Shown in pieces: positions 1 to 8,440 of a DNA stretch of 64,000 bases. The notes under the pieces were generated by a model that ran no database searches, was not told where the DNA came from, and was given only the letters and a program-made list of their open reading frames with translations. The stretch is taken from NCBI RefSeq assembly GCF_002019635.1, contig NZ_KV917372.1, positions 1,550,001-1,614,000 of the forward strand. The letters are read 5' to 3'. Every line of letters starts with the position of its first letter. The stretch's first letter is position 1. The DNA comes from Metabacillus halosaccharovorans (GTDB lineage: Bacteria; Bacillota; Bacilli; Bacillales; Bacillaceae). A program made the translations under genes and the position numbers.

Positions 1-180
1 TTGACCTGACATCAATGCTGTTCGGGAAGGTGCACACGGTGCATCTGACGTATAGTAATTATTAAAACGAACACCCTTTTCTGCAATTTTATCAATATTA
101 GGTGATGTATTACGATGATAACCGTAGCATCCTAGATGACGTGGACTTACTGAATCTAAATCTAAAAATAAAATTCTCAT
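1..180 (-). CDS. Sulfatase, N-terminal 60 residues (cut by window edge)
   Basis: The reading frame starts at the ATG complementary to 178-180, after a GGAG-type ribosome binding site, and runs off the left edge. The 60 visible residues begin [10 protein letters not shown] and contain LGCYGY, the N-terminal pattern of type I sulfatases, with Asp7 and Asp9 as probable metal ligands. Residues 49-53 are C-A-P-S-R followed by TALMSG. This is the Cys-type signature in which the cysteine is converted to formylglycine. No signal peptide is present, so the enzyme should be cytoplasmic and act on imported sulfated oligosaccharides. The GPH symporter gene ends 62 bases upstream on the same strand, so the two are probably co-transcribed. 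The sulfated sugar cannot be told from this fragment. Confidence 0.9.
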   Translation of the reverse strand, partial: MRILFLDLDSVSPRHLGCYGYHRNTSPNIDKIAEKGVRFNNYYTSDAPCAPSRTALMSGQ

Positions 181-242
181 AATTTCTCTTCTCCTCTTTC
201 CCTATTCTAGTTGAGTGTGAGTTATTATATTTCGCTAAATAA

Positions 243-1610
243 TTAAGCCTCTTTTGCAAAGTCTTTATTAGATTTATTTCTATTTTTCAAGTCTTCTACT
301 ACTTGTGCATGAATTTTATCAAGTTTATAGAACTGCAAAAGGATAAGAACTAATGCAAAACTGATAACTGGAAACCATATAAAGCTAAATTCAATCGCTT
401 TCAGAGTTTCAGTAGATTGTTGAGTTAAAGCTGGGTCATAATGATACATTGCTAATAACCAAGCTCCAGCAGCTCCTCCGATCCCCATTCCAAACTTAGC
501 TGCAAATGTAGAACCTGAGTATAAAAGTCCTGTAGCACGAACACCTGATTTCCACTCACCATAATCAATTGTGTCAGCAATTAGAGAAAATAATAGACTC
601 GGAACGAACCCTAAACCTAACCCGCCAAGCCCTACACCAATTAACAATAATGGTATGGATTGTGTAATTGAACTGAAGTAAATGATTAGAGATCCTACAA
701 TTGCAACGACAATCCCAAACTGCATGGTTTTCTTACCGCCAAGTCTCTTAGTAACAAACGGAATTAACAGCAAGGATACAATCGTTAAATAATTTAAAGC
801 CATGACAACAGGTACAATATCTTCTCTTCCAAAGTTATATTTAAGGAAATAAACGGTTGTTTGGTTACGAATAATAAACACGAAGAAGAAAGCAAGTTTT
901 GCAGTAAAAATAATTAACCACGGTACATTAAACGCTTTCATTCCATCTTTTAAAGGTACACTCTTTTTACTACTATTGTAGTATTCTCTTTCTTTCGTGT
1001 TTTTGAAAGCATTAATAAACATAGGAATTGATATGATACCAAATACTGTCATTGTTAACGCGAAACCCTTTGCATCATTACCGTTTCCAAGGTAAGCAAC
1101 TAAAGGTAACGTGGCAACCGAAACTATAAAACCACCAATCTGCCCGAAAATCATACGGATAGAGGTTACTTCATGACGCTCTTGTGGATTATTTGACATG
1201 CTTGGTAGCATGGCTGATAACGGAATGTTAATAAATGTATAAATAAGGCCTAACAAGATGTAACTAGAATACGCGAATAAGATCTTTCCTTGTGTATCGA
1301 GGTCTGGAGTTAAAAACGTTAAGACACCTACTGCTGCAAACGGAAGAGCTAACCATAGAAAATAAGGTCTACATTTCCCCCATTTCGTACTTGTACGATC
1401 TATTACATAGCCTGCAAGTAAATCTGTTCCTGCGTCGAGAAATCTAACAATCAAGAATAAGGTACCAACAACACCTGCACCTATACCATAAACATCTGTA
1501 TAGAAATAAAGTAAATAAGTTGAGACCATCACAAAAATTAAATTTGAAGCTGTATCTGCTAAACCATAACTGATTCTTTCTTTCCATGAAACTTGATCTA
1601 CTTTATACAT
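243..1610 (-). CDS. GPH-family sugar:cation symporter
   Basis: A 455-residue, roughly 12-helix membrane protein of the glycoside-pentoside-hexuronide (MelB/YicJ-like) family of the major facilitator superfamily. Typical features are the N-terminal ERISYGLADTASN segment, RFLDAGTDLLAG with the family's conserved acidic residues, and DYGEWKSGVRATGL near residue 350. I chose the ATG at 1608-1610 because GGGAGGG sits five bases upstream. An upstream ATG at 1646 would add 12 residues but has no ribosome binding site. It probably imports a glycoside or a uronate-containing oligosaccharide by symport. It is followed by the sulfatase on the same strand. It resembles the second GPH protein at 30184-31539. 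Confidence 0.9.
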   Translation of the reverse strand: MYKVDQVSWKERISYGLADTASNLIFVMVSTYLLYFYTDVYGIGAGVVGTLFLIVRFLDAGTDLLAGYVIDRTSTKWGKCRPYFLWLALPFAAVGVLTFLTPDLDTQGKILFAYSSYILLGLIYTFINIPLSAMLPSMSNNPQERHEVTSIRMIFGQIGGFIVSVATLPLVAYLGNGNDAKGFALTMTVFGIISIPMFINAFKNTKEREYYNSSKKSVPLKDGMKAFNVPWLIIFTAKLAFFFVFIIRNQTTVYFLKYNFGREDIVPVVMALNYLTIVSLLLIPFVTKRLGGKKTMQFGIVVAIVGSLIIYFSSITQSIPLLLIGVGLGGLGLGFVPSLLFSLIADTIDYGEWKSGVRATGLLYSGSTFAAKFGMGIGGAAGAWLLAMYHYDPALTQQSTETLKAIEFSFIWFPVISFALVLILLQFYKLDKIHAQVVEDLKNRNKSNKDFAKEA

Positions 1611-1990
1611 ATTAACCCTCCCATATTTGCGTTTAGATAGAATCAAATTGAAGTATTTGATTACTTTTAAAGAACAAAATATTTTCCCCTGTCACCACCT
1701 TTATATTTGTTTACAGTCTTTAAACTTACTTCAAATGGTCTATTTTACGAATTCCTAAGGCGCCTTTAAACATTACAAAACTATTATGATTTCAGAAAAG
1801 ATCACATGCATTGTAAACGCTTAATCTCCTTATTGGTAATAAGTATACGAGTAATACCGATTTATAGTCCATGTACAATTTATCGATTTCATGTATGATT
1901 TTTTACAACCTTTTTCTTTTTCTATATTTCTAATCAGAGAGATCATGTATAGTAAAATTATAGAAACCATTCATGTAAGGAGGGCTTCAT
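1611..1990. other. 380-base divergent intergenic region between GPH symporter and AraC gene
   Basis: There is no gene here. The region carries a near-consensus cre site (1811-1825) and the ribosome binding site of the AraC gene (1977-1984). CATGTA occurs at 1870, 1890, 1944 and 1972. The first two copies lie 20 bp apart within longer similar sequence (TCCATGTACAAT and TTCATGTATGAT), a spacing suited to AraC-family binding. Promoters for both directions must lie here, but I could not assign clear -35/-10 pairs. Confidence 0.5.
1811..1825 (+). promoter_or_regulatory. cre-like site (CcpA)
   Basis: TTGTAAACGCTTAAT matches the Bacillus consensus WTGNAANCGNWNNCW at every fixed position but one (A in place of the final C). 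It lies about 200 bases upstream of the GPH symporter start, so catabolite repression of the symporter-sulfatase unit is plausible. Confidence 0.45.
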
Positions 1991-2794
1991 ATCATTAACA
2001 TATTAGGGGTTTTTTTTGATAATTTAATTCCGAATTGGCATTCACAAACAGAAAAAATTGATTATAATGTCTTTATTTTAGTAGTAAAAGGAAAAGTCAA
2101 CTATTCAATATATGGAGAACAGATTATTGCTGAAAAGGGAGATCTCGTTTTTATTCCATCTGGAACCTTACGCGGTGCAAAGAATCATGAATCTGGGGAG
2201 CATCAAAAATACACTGTTGCGTTTAAACTAAATGAAACTGTTAATTATTCGAATCCATTTCCTATTGAGAAAAAATTCCATAAGATTAAAACAAGAACTC
2301 CTGAATATGTTAAGCATCGTTTTGAGAGGTTATTTGTGGATAGTAGAGGTGATAAAAAATTCCGATCTTATATTTGTGCTGGAATACTTCAGGAATTACT
2401 TGGTATGTTTGCCCGAGAGCTAGAAAGCCCTACTGTCACACCTAGTAAGGTAAAATACACGTCTATCATTGAGAACTACCTGTTAGAAAATTACCGTAAA
2501 AATATTGAAATAGAGCAGCTCGCAAAATTAATTAATCGGTCACAAAGTTACACAATCTCGATCTTTAAGGAACTAATGGGTCAATCTCCAATTAGATATA
2601 TACATCAACTAAGAATTATTGAAGCATGTAATCTCTTATTAAATACCGATATGACAATAGTAGCTATTTCAGATTATCTCGGATACTATGACCCTTCTTA
2701 TTTTTCTCGTATGTTCAAAAAACTAACGGCCATGTCTCCTAAAGAATTTGCAATGTATGGACACCAGGTTGAGGTTGATGCTTTATTTTCGTAA
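1991..2794 (+). CDS. AraC-family regulator with apparent non-AUG start
   Basis: The frame encodes an N-terminal cupin (AraC_binding) domain, with WHSQTEKIDY near the start and EKGDLVFIPSG further on, and a C-terminal double helix-turn-helix ending in YFSRMFKKLTAMSPKEF. A strong AAGGAGGG (1977-1984) precedes it, but the frame has no ATG, GTG or TTG until the GTG at 2336, which would delete the whole cupin domain. TAA at 1976 closes the frame upstream. The best-spaced candidates are ATC (1991) and ATT (1994), giving 267 or 266 residues. It probably activates or represses the divergent symporter-sulfatase operon in response to a sugar. A sequencing error or a lost start codon is the alternative. 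Confidence 0.75.
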   Translation: MINILGVFFDNLIPNWHSQTEKIDYNVFILVVKGKVNYSIYGEQIIAEKGDLVFIPSGTLRGAKNHESGEHQKYTVAFKLNETVNYSNPFPIEKKFHKIKTRTPEYVKHRFERLFVDSRGDKKFRSYICAGILQELLGMFARELESPTVTPSKVKYTSIIENYLLENYRKNIEIEQLAKLINRSQSYTISIFKELMGQSPIRYIHQLRIIEACNLLLNTDMTIVAISDYLGYYDPSYFSRMFKKLTAMSPKEFAMYGHQVEVDALFS

Positions 2795-2860
2795 AAAGGG
2801 ATTCAAAAAATGATAGTCTTCATTTAATAGTCAATTCAGCATTTAATTTCTTTAAAAAAA

Positions 2861-2891
2861 AAGCGTGAATTCTATTTAAGAATTCACGCTT
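2861..2891. terminator. Bidirectional rho-independent terminator
   Basis: A perfect 12-bp stem (AAGCGTGAATTC at 2861-2872 and its complement at 2880-2891) with a 7-base loop. On the minus strand it is followed by a run of eight T, ending the heparinase-like gene. On the plus strand a weaker T-rich stretch follows, which could end the AraC gene. Confidence 0.85.
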
Positions 2892-2967
2892 GAACATTTT
2901 TTCAAGACAAAAATTGATTCGTCTTTTACTTAACATGCACCTTCCACTTCAGGAAACGTTATACCAT

Positions 2968-4797
2968 TCATTCCCCAAATACAAACCGAAAATCCACACG
3001 AGTAACTTCCCTTAGCTCTTTAACTGCAAAGTCTAACTGATAAAACTCTTCCTGTTCACCAAAGTGATTTAAAAATTGATTTTTTTGGATACTCAAATCC
3101 AATTTATCTCTGTCGAAAAGTATCTTTATCTTTTCAGTACCCACCAACACAACACCATTAGACTCTTCTGTAATCTTTAAAACTGGTGAAATAAATCGTT
3201 CAACGATTGAAGTTGGTTTTTCTGTGCAATAATACATATCAGACAAAATCATTTCAGGTATATGCTTCTTTTTCCATATGAATTTTCTTACTAACTTTTC
3301 TAGTGTTCCAACTTCTTCATAAGCTTTTGCAAATTCCATTTCGAACACATCTTCTTCTTCACTAGTGAGAAAATCAATAATAGAAGCATGCCGCGCTGCC
3401 CCTGCTGACTGATATTGATGATTGATGATTGGAACAGAGTGGCCTTGTGAACCATTACATAAAAATGAATACCGCTCTTGATTAAAATATCCCTCACAAT
3501 ACATTCCACTTCCTAAGTCCTTTAAAAACGTTTCTCCTTTTGCTTGTAAAATAAAATGACCAATATCATTATGATTATGCGGCTCATCATTATGACCGCC
3601 TTTACAGGCAAAAACGTAATCAGTATGTCTTGAAATGAGCCACTGTGAATCTTTCAAGTAGTATGTTGCATATCCCCAAGGTTTTCCCGCTTTATTCTCA
3701 TCAAACCAAATTAAATTTCTAAATGCCGGTGCCCATCTGCTGCAATGATCATCAGCATATGCTGCACGAAGCTCTGTTTCAGGCACTTCAAGCTTCGGAA
3801 AGACATCCTTTAAATAATGACTTAAGCCTAAAAAGACAGATCCTGTTTCTGTTGAATCAGAGAAATTCACGACCTTATTTTTATAAATAAAACATTTCTG
3901 CTGAAAAGCAGCAATTTGATCGACTTTATCTATCCGAAATAAATCAATTGCTCCAGATGTTTTTTTCTTAAGTAAGTCGGCAAAATAAACATAGTAACCA
4001 AAGCCATATTGCCAGTATCCATATCCCTCCATACAGGCTCCATCTTCATTAAAACCCTTTAAATAATAGGTCATTGCCTGAACAACTCTCTCTAAAATAG
4101 AGGTGAGCATATGTTCATCATCCACAACATACAAAGCAGCTGCACCAATTGAGCCTGCACAAACCGCTGCCCAGTTATGTGTGGATGTCTCCCAATGGAA
4201 TGAGTGATTTTGAAACGGTAGTAGGACTCTGCGGTACACCTCCTGTTTCATTCTCTTCTGAATAAGCGGATCCAGAACATGGTCCATTAATTTATTTATT
4301 TCACTAAGTGTAAAGGCAGTCTCAGCTGCAAAAAGATCAATGGTATAATGGGGATTTTGTATCGTTTGTAGAAAATCCTCTTCATGTTCTGTCTTCATCT
4401 CAGGACTATTCTTCAAGTGTGCTGGTAAACACCAGCTGTATTCATTACATATCGACCAAATTGTCTCGTGTAATTCCCTTAAATAAGCAGAATCGGTTGG
4501 TTCTAATAAAGTCATGATCGCAAACGTATTAAGGCGTCTTCTTTTGGCAAAATAGCTTTTTTCATATTCAAGTCTTGAGCCTGTTTCTCTGAAGATCGTA
4601 AATTCTTCAAATGTTAGTTCTTTTATGGGATGTTGCAGTAGCTTATCTGCTTCTTCTCTTATTTCGGTAATCAATGACGAATAGGATAATTTTCTCTTTA
4701 TGCTTTCAAACCAGTTTGCTTGGTCTTTTTTTGATGAGAACAAAAGAGATGAGGCATTTGCCTTCAACATCTTTTCAAATTCAATAAACAATGACAT
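2968..4797 (-). CDS. Heparinase II/III-like protein (putative polysaccharide lyase)
   Basis: A 609-residue protein with an alpha-helical N-terminal half, including HNWAAVCAGSIGAAAL near residue 208 and the GYGYWQYG segment. The C-terminal beta-rich half carries GGHNDEPHNHNDIGHF and DLGSGMYCEGYF, the pattern of the heparinase II/III superfamily (PL12/15/21 relatives). It has no signal peptide, so it should be cytoplasmic. Lyases of this fold cleave next to uronic acids and leave a 4,5-unsaturated end. That fits the GH88 hydrolase at 10388-11515. It is the last gene before the terminator at 2861-2891. Exact substrate and catalytic residues cannot be assigned here, and some members of the superfamily are not proven lyases. 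Confidence 0.8.
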   Translation of the reverse strand: MSLFIEFEKMLKANASSLLFSSKKDQANWFESIKRKLSYSSLITEIREEADKLLQHPIKELTFEEFTIFRETGSRLEYEKSYFAKRRRLNTFAIMTLLEPTDSAYLRELHETIWSICNEYSWCLPAHLKNSPEMKTEHEEDFLQTIQNPHYTIDLFAAETAFTLSEINKLMDHVLDPLIQKRMKQEVYRRVLLPFQNHSFHWETSTHNWAAVCAGSIGAAALYVVDDEHMLTSILERVVQAMTYYLKGFNEDGACMEGYGYWQYGFGYYVYFADLLKKKTSGAIDLFRIDKVDQIAAFQQKCFIYKNKVVNFSDSTETGSVFLGLSHYLKDVFPKLEVPETELRAAYADDHCSRWAPAFRNLIWFDENKAGKPWGYATYYLKDSQWLISRHTDYVFACKGGHNDEPHNHNDIGHFILQAKGETFLKDLGSGMYCEGYFNQERYSFLCNGSQGHSVPIINHQYQSAGAARHASIIDFLTSEEEDVFEMEFAKAYEEVGTLEKLVRKFIWKKKHIPEMILSDMYYCTEKPTSIVERFISPVLKITEESNGVVLVGTEKIKILFDRDKLDLSIQKNQFLNHFGEQEEFYQLDFAVKELREVTRVDFRFVFGE

Positions 4798-4901
4798 TCA
4801 CCTCTCAAATTAGGTCTAACTGAAACTTTGAAAAAAATCGAAAAAATGAAGGAGCTTCAGCCAGAAACTTAATCTCTCATTCTTTCGATTCTTAGGCTAT
4901 T

Positions 4902-6749
4902 TTATATTGTTATTGTAATTGGGTCATGATTACTAAAACGAATCTTCATTTGATCTTCTGTAACCTCTACCTCTGGTGCATGTTCCCAACACTGTTCCTT
5001 GCTGCCGGATTCTCCATAGACTGCACTAACTAAAAAGCTGGTTCCTGGGGTAATTCTCTTTTGAATCGTCGGGATAACCGTACGAGAATGTAGTATGTTT
5101 GTATTAGAGTTCGGATAAATGAATGTTGCTTTTCCTTCACCATAAAGGCTCTTCACTCCACTTACTCCCCATAATGTCTTAATCATACATTCTTGATCCT
5201 CTTGAAGAATTTCCACCTGTGGTTCTAGTTTCTTATCTTCAATTCCTAATGCAAAGCCCCCATCAGCTGTATCTAGCAATCTGTCAGTCTCAATGCGGTG
5301 AATTCTAATATGCCAAGGAGTACCCGGAACAAGCCAAGTCTTGACTTCTACATCAGTCCAAGGCTTCCATTTGGAATAGATATAATCATTCTCTATCGTA
5401 AATTCTTCGCTATTTCTTTTTACTCGATAAAGATTATCTCCTTCACTTAAGGCTAACATTGAATCAAATGCCCCCTGTGAAAGGCCCCACTCTGCTCGGG
5501 GAACACTAAATCCAAAAGCTGTGGAATAGACAAATTTCTCATATTTTGCTGATGTATGCGTATGTTCATTTGTTGATACATGACCTGAGTTAAATGCTAG
5601 AGCATGATCGCCGGCTTCATTGCGACATATAATGAGATGAGGTTCTTTCTGAACCACTTTCACACCAATGTTAGGGAGTGGTTCCTCTTCTGACTTCCAG
5701 AACGGATGCTCCTTATCTAGCGCCAACGGTAAAAATGCTTTTAATGACCAATAAGGAGAACCTGGTGAATTATAGTTTTCTCCCATAACTAAGTTTGGAT
5801 AAGAGTATCCGATCGTCAAAATACCCGTATCATTGAAAATAGGTTGTTTAAACCACCATCTTAAATTTCTCAGAATAATCCCTTTCATGACACCTATCGA
5901 AAAAGGCTCTATGCCTGCATATACAGCCGCACTCCAAAATGAGATACTAGCAAATCTATACGTCAAGCTTCGACCGTAAGGAATCGCGGAGCCATCTGAT
6001 GAAAACCATGCGATAAAGTCTCTTGCAAATTCCTCTGCTCGAGCCTTATAATTCTGAGACCTAATTGGATCTTCTTTTTCCATAACCTTCGCATAGATTA
6101 ATCCATAATAATGAAAAGCAAAGGGTACATAATAATCTGAATGTCCATTAATACCATCTGCATACCATCCATTAGATAAATAAAATTGATCGATTCTCTC
6201 TAAGTTCACTGCTATTTTTTCTCGATCATACGGTTCTCCAACATTTTTTAACCCTAAGTTAACTAGAACAGCGAAAAATAGCCAATTACAATCATGTGCA
6301 TGACATTGATTAACCTGAGATAACCAAGCACTTACATTCTCTCTTTCTTGTAGAGTAAGAGGTTCCCATATCTTGTTTGGTATAAGTAATAAAGCAAGAC
6401 CAAATGAAGCCATCTCAACAATTCTTTGATCAAAATGCTTAATCTCTCCCCAGTATTCCTCATGATTAGGGTTTGTTCCATTTTTTAATCCTTGTAGATG
6501 CATGTCCCACAGGTCATACTCGACATCTGTACCTGCAAAAAAGGGTGCCAAACCCCATAAAAGTCTCGAGAATCCCTCCATCTCTGAAGTAGAATCAGAG
6601 TAAGCAGCACTTGTGTTACCTAATTTTATGCGCGCAAAGCCTTTACTATAAAAAGGCTTTAATGGATTACAAATTTGTCTTAATGCCTCTTCAACATCTT
6701 CTCTGGTTTTGAGTGGATTGGTTTTAATAGAATCCGAATAGGTTAGCAT
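4902..6749 (-). CDS. DUF2264 domain protein, putative glycoside hydrolase
   Basis: A 615-residue protein that aligns by eye with the DUF2264 family across its length: TREDVEEALRQICNPLKPFYSKG at residues 15-37, then EMEGFSRLLWGLAPF, and HDCNWLFFAVLVNLGL. The fold expected is an alpha/alpha barrel with a C-terminal beta domain. DUF2264 proteins occur in polysaccharide loci, and I recall that some are classed as family GH154 beta-glucuronidases. That assignment is from memory and needs a database check. It has no signal peptide. The start is supported by AAAGGAG ten bases upstream. It lies between the response regulator gene (84 bases upstream) and the heparinase-like gene, and is probably co-transcribed with both. 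Confidence 0.8.
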   Translation of the reverse strand: MLTYSDSIKTNPLKTREDVEEALRQICNPLKPFYSKGFARIKLGNTSAAYSDSTSEMEGFSRLLWGLAPFFAGTDVEYDLWDMHLQGLKNGTNPNHEEYWGEIKHFDQRIVEMASFGLALLLIPNKIWEPLTLQERENVSAWLSQVNQCHAHDCNWLFFAVLVNLGLKNVGEPYDREKIAVNLERIDQFYLSNGWYADGINGHSDYYVPFAFHYYGLIYAKVMEKEDPIRSQNYKARAEEFARDFIAWFSSDGSAIPYGRSLTYRFASISFWSAAVYAGIEPFSIGVMKGIILRNLRWWFKQPIFNDTGILTIGYSYPNLVMGENYNSPGSPYWSLKAFLPLALDKEHPFWKSEEEPLPNIGVKVVQKEPHLIICRNEAGDHALAFNSGHVSTNEHTHTSAKYEKFVYSTAFGFSVPRAEWGLSQGAFDSMLALSEGDNLYRVKRNSEEFTIENDYIYSKWKPWTDVEVKTWLVPGTPWHIRIHRIETDRLLDTADGGFALGIEDKKLEPQVEILQEDQECMIKTLWGVSGVKSLYGEGKATFIYPNSNTNILHSRTVIPTIQKRITPGTSFLVSAVYGESGSKEQCWEHAPEVEVTEDQMKIRFSNHDPITITI

Positions 6750-6832
6750 ATGAAAATGGCTCCTTTCTTCATTACATTAATAATAGGAATAGATAAATCC
6801 GTCCAGCTTAACCGCTTACAAAAATACCGTTG

Positions 6833-8440
6833 TTACTTCCTCTCACCCCTATACTCAATCGGTGTAACACCAGCATAGTTTTTAAACACTTTAATAAAGT
6901 AACTTTGATTATCATATCCGAGTCTTTCACAAATTTTCCCGACCGAATCAACCGTTTGTTCAAGTAATTCTTTTGCTCTGTTCATCTTAGCTTTTGTGAC
7001 ATATTCTACGAAGGTTTCTCCTACTTCCTTCTTAAAAAGTCTACTAAAATAACTCGAATTTAAATAAAGAACATTTGCTACTTCATCAAGGGTGATTTTC
7101 TTTTCCAAATTTATTTCAACATACTTACAAGCATCGATCACTTCTTTACGTCTCGATTTTGTCGTAGACTCGTTTACCGCCTTTAAAAGCATTTCAAAAT
7201 ATTCAATGAGCCATTTTCTTAGTTCTATTAAGGAATCAATCGCTATTATTTCTTCATGTAAAACTTCATTTGAAGTATTTGTACCGAAAAATTGTAAAGC
7301 CTTTAGTTTAACTTTTAGATCTAACAACAGCTTTAATACCCAGTCTTTCACCATTTCGGATGAATACTGTTTTTCCTTAAAAATGTCCATCCATTTTGTG
7401 ATAAGCGGTGTTACTTCTGCGGTATCCTTTTTTATAATAAGCTGTCTAATTTCGTTTGATGCCTTATCATACCATTCAAATAAGCTATCCGATGTTTTCG
7501 TCTCTGCTCTCTTTTTTTCAATCGTACAATTTTCTATATAAAAGCGTTGATTTGTACTATTAAGTAAGGTTTGTAGCGAATGTTTAAAAGACATATAGCT
7601 ATCTAATGGGTCTCCAACTAAAAAGGAAAGAGATATTTTCAACGTATGAAAGACATTCCTCTGAATTTTTTCAAGACACCTGTTTGTTTTCCCATAACTG
7701 TCTGATTTTAATGTTGAGCTATAGGGAAAAAATAAAAAAGATTCCTTTTTTTCTAATGTAAAATGGGCTGATCCTTCTTCATCCTGTAAAACTTCACTTA
7801 TAACATTTTGAATAGAAAATGATAATGTATCTTCGGAAAGATAACATTCTTTTGCTGATCGATAATCCTGGATAAAACATAAGACCGGAATATACGTTCT
7901 TCCTTTTACATCTAAGCCATAAGAGAGAGCTTCATCATACCATCCCACATTTTCGTAGGTATGTTGATAGAGGGTTTTCCGTAAAAACTCGCGTTTCATT
8001 GACTCTCTGTTTCTTTCAACAATACTCTCTAACTTGAATTCTTTTATTTTTTGTTGATTTTCTTTTTCTACATTTTTCTTTAATTTTATAAGTACTTCAT
8101 CTAAGTCTTTCGGGTCTAACGTATCTTTTAATAAATAATCCTGTACATTCAGCTTTAAAGATTGATGAGCATATTCAAACTCATTGTGGCATGTTAGCAT
8201 ACAAACTTGTAGATTTGGATTCATTTCTTTTAATTGTTTTGTTAATTCTATTCCGTTCATTTTAGGCATTCCAATGTCTGTTAGTAAAATATCCGGCATT
8301 TCGTTTAACGCATAGGTAAGTGCACTAGCCCCATTCTCATGAATGCTTTGAAGATTTAAGCCTAGTTGATTCCAATTTATTATCTCTGATAATAATTCCA
8401 AAACAGGATAATCATCATCTACCAGCATTACCTTATACAT
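6833..8440 (-). CDS. YesN-type response regulator (REC + AraC HTH)
   Basis: A 535-residue response regulator. The N-terminal receiver domain has the acidic pocket VDDD at 7-10, the phospho-acceptor Asp55 in LLTDIGMPK, and a conserved Lys in YLLKD. A long central linker follows. The last 100 residues are an AraC-type double helix-turn-helix (YVEINLEKKITLDEVANVLYLN, then YFSRLFKKEVGETF, ending YDNQSYFIKVFKNYAGVTPIEY). Its start codon overlaps the stop of the sensor kinase gene at 8440, so the two are translationally coupled. It should activate the surrounding import and degradation genes. Confidence 0.93.
   Translation of the reverse strand: MYKVMLVDDDYPVLELLSEIINWNQLGLNLQSIHENGASALTYALNEMPDILLTDIGMPKMNGIELTKQLKEMNPNLQVCMLTCHNEFEYAHQSLKLNVQDYLLKDTLDPKDLDEVLIKLKKNVEKENQQKIKEFKLESIVERNRESMKREFLRKTLYQHTYENVGWYDEALSYGLDVKGRTYIPVLCFIQDYRSAKECYLSEDTLSFSIQNVISEVLQDEEGSAHFTLEKKESFLFFPYSSTLKSDSYGKTNRCLEKIQRNVFHTLKISLSFLVGDPLDSYMSFKHSLQTLLNSTNQRFYIENCTIEKKRAETKTSDSLFEWYDKASNEIRQLIIKKDTAEVTPLITKWMDIFKEKQYSSEMVKDWVLKLLLDLKVKLKALQFFGTNTSNEVLHEEIIAIDSLIELRKWLIEYFEMLLKAVNESTTKSRRKEVIDACKYVEINLEKKITLDEVANVLYLNSSYFSRLFKKEVGETFVEYVTKAKMNRAKELLEQTVDSVGKICERLGYDNQSYFIKVFKNYAGVTPIEYRGERK

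Noticed and set aside
1973-1978. ATG followed at once by TAA just before the AraC gene
   Set aside because: As a start it makes no protein, and no ribosome binding site precedes it. It is probably chance, though a mutation that truncated an older start cannot be excluded.
2232-2423. A 63-residue frame inside the AraC gene
   Set aside because: It lies in another frame of a clear cupin-AraC coding sequence and has no ribosome site.
2336-2794. GTG at 2336 as the start of the AraC gene
   Set aside because: It lacks a ribosome binding site and would remove the whole cupin domain, whose sequence is intact upstream in the same frame.
7092-7541. A 149-residue plus-strand open frame
   Set aside because: It is antisense to the response regulator gene and shows no ribosome site or recognisable domain.
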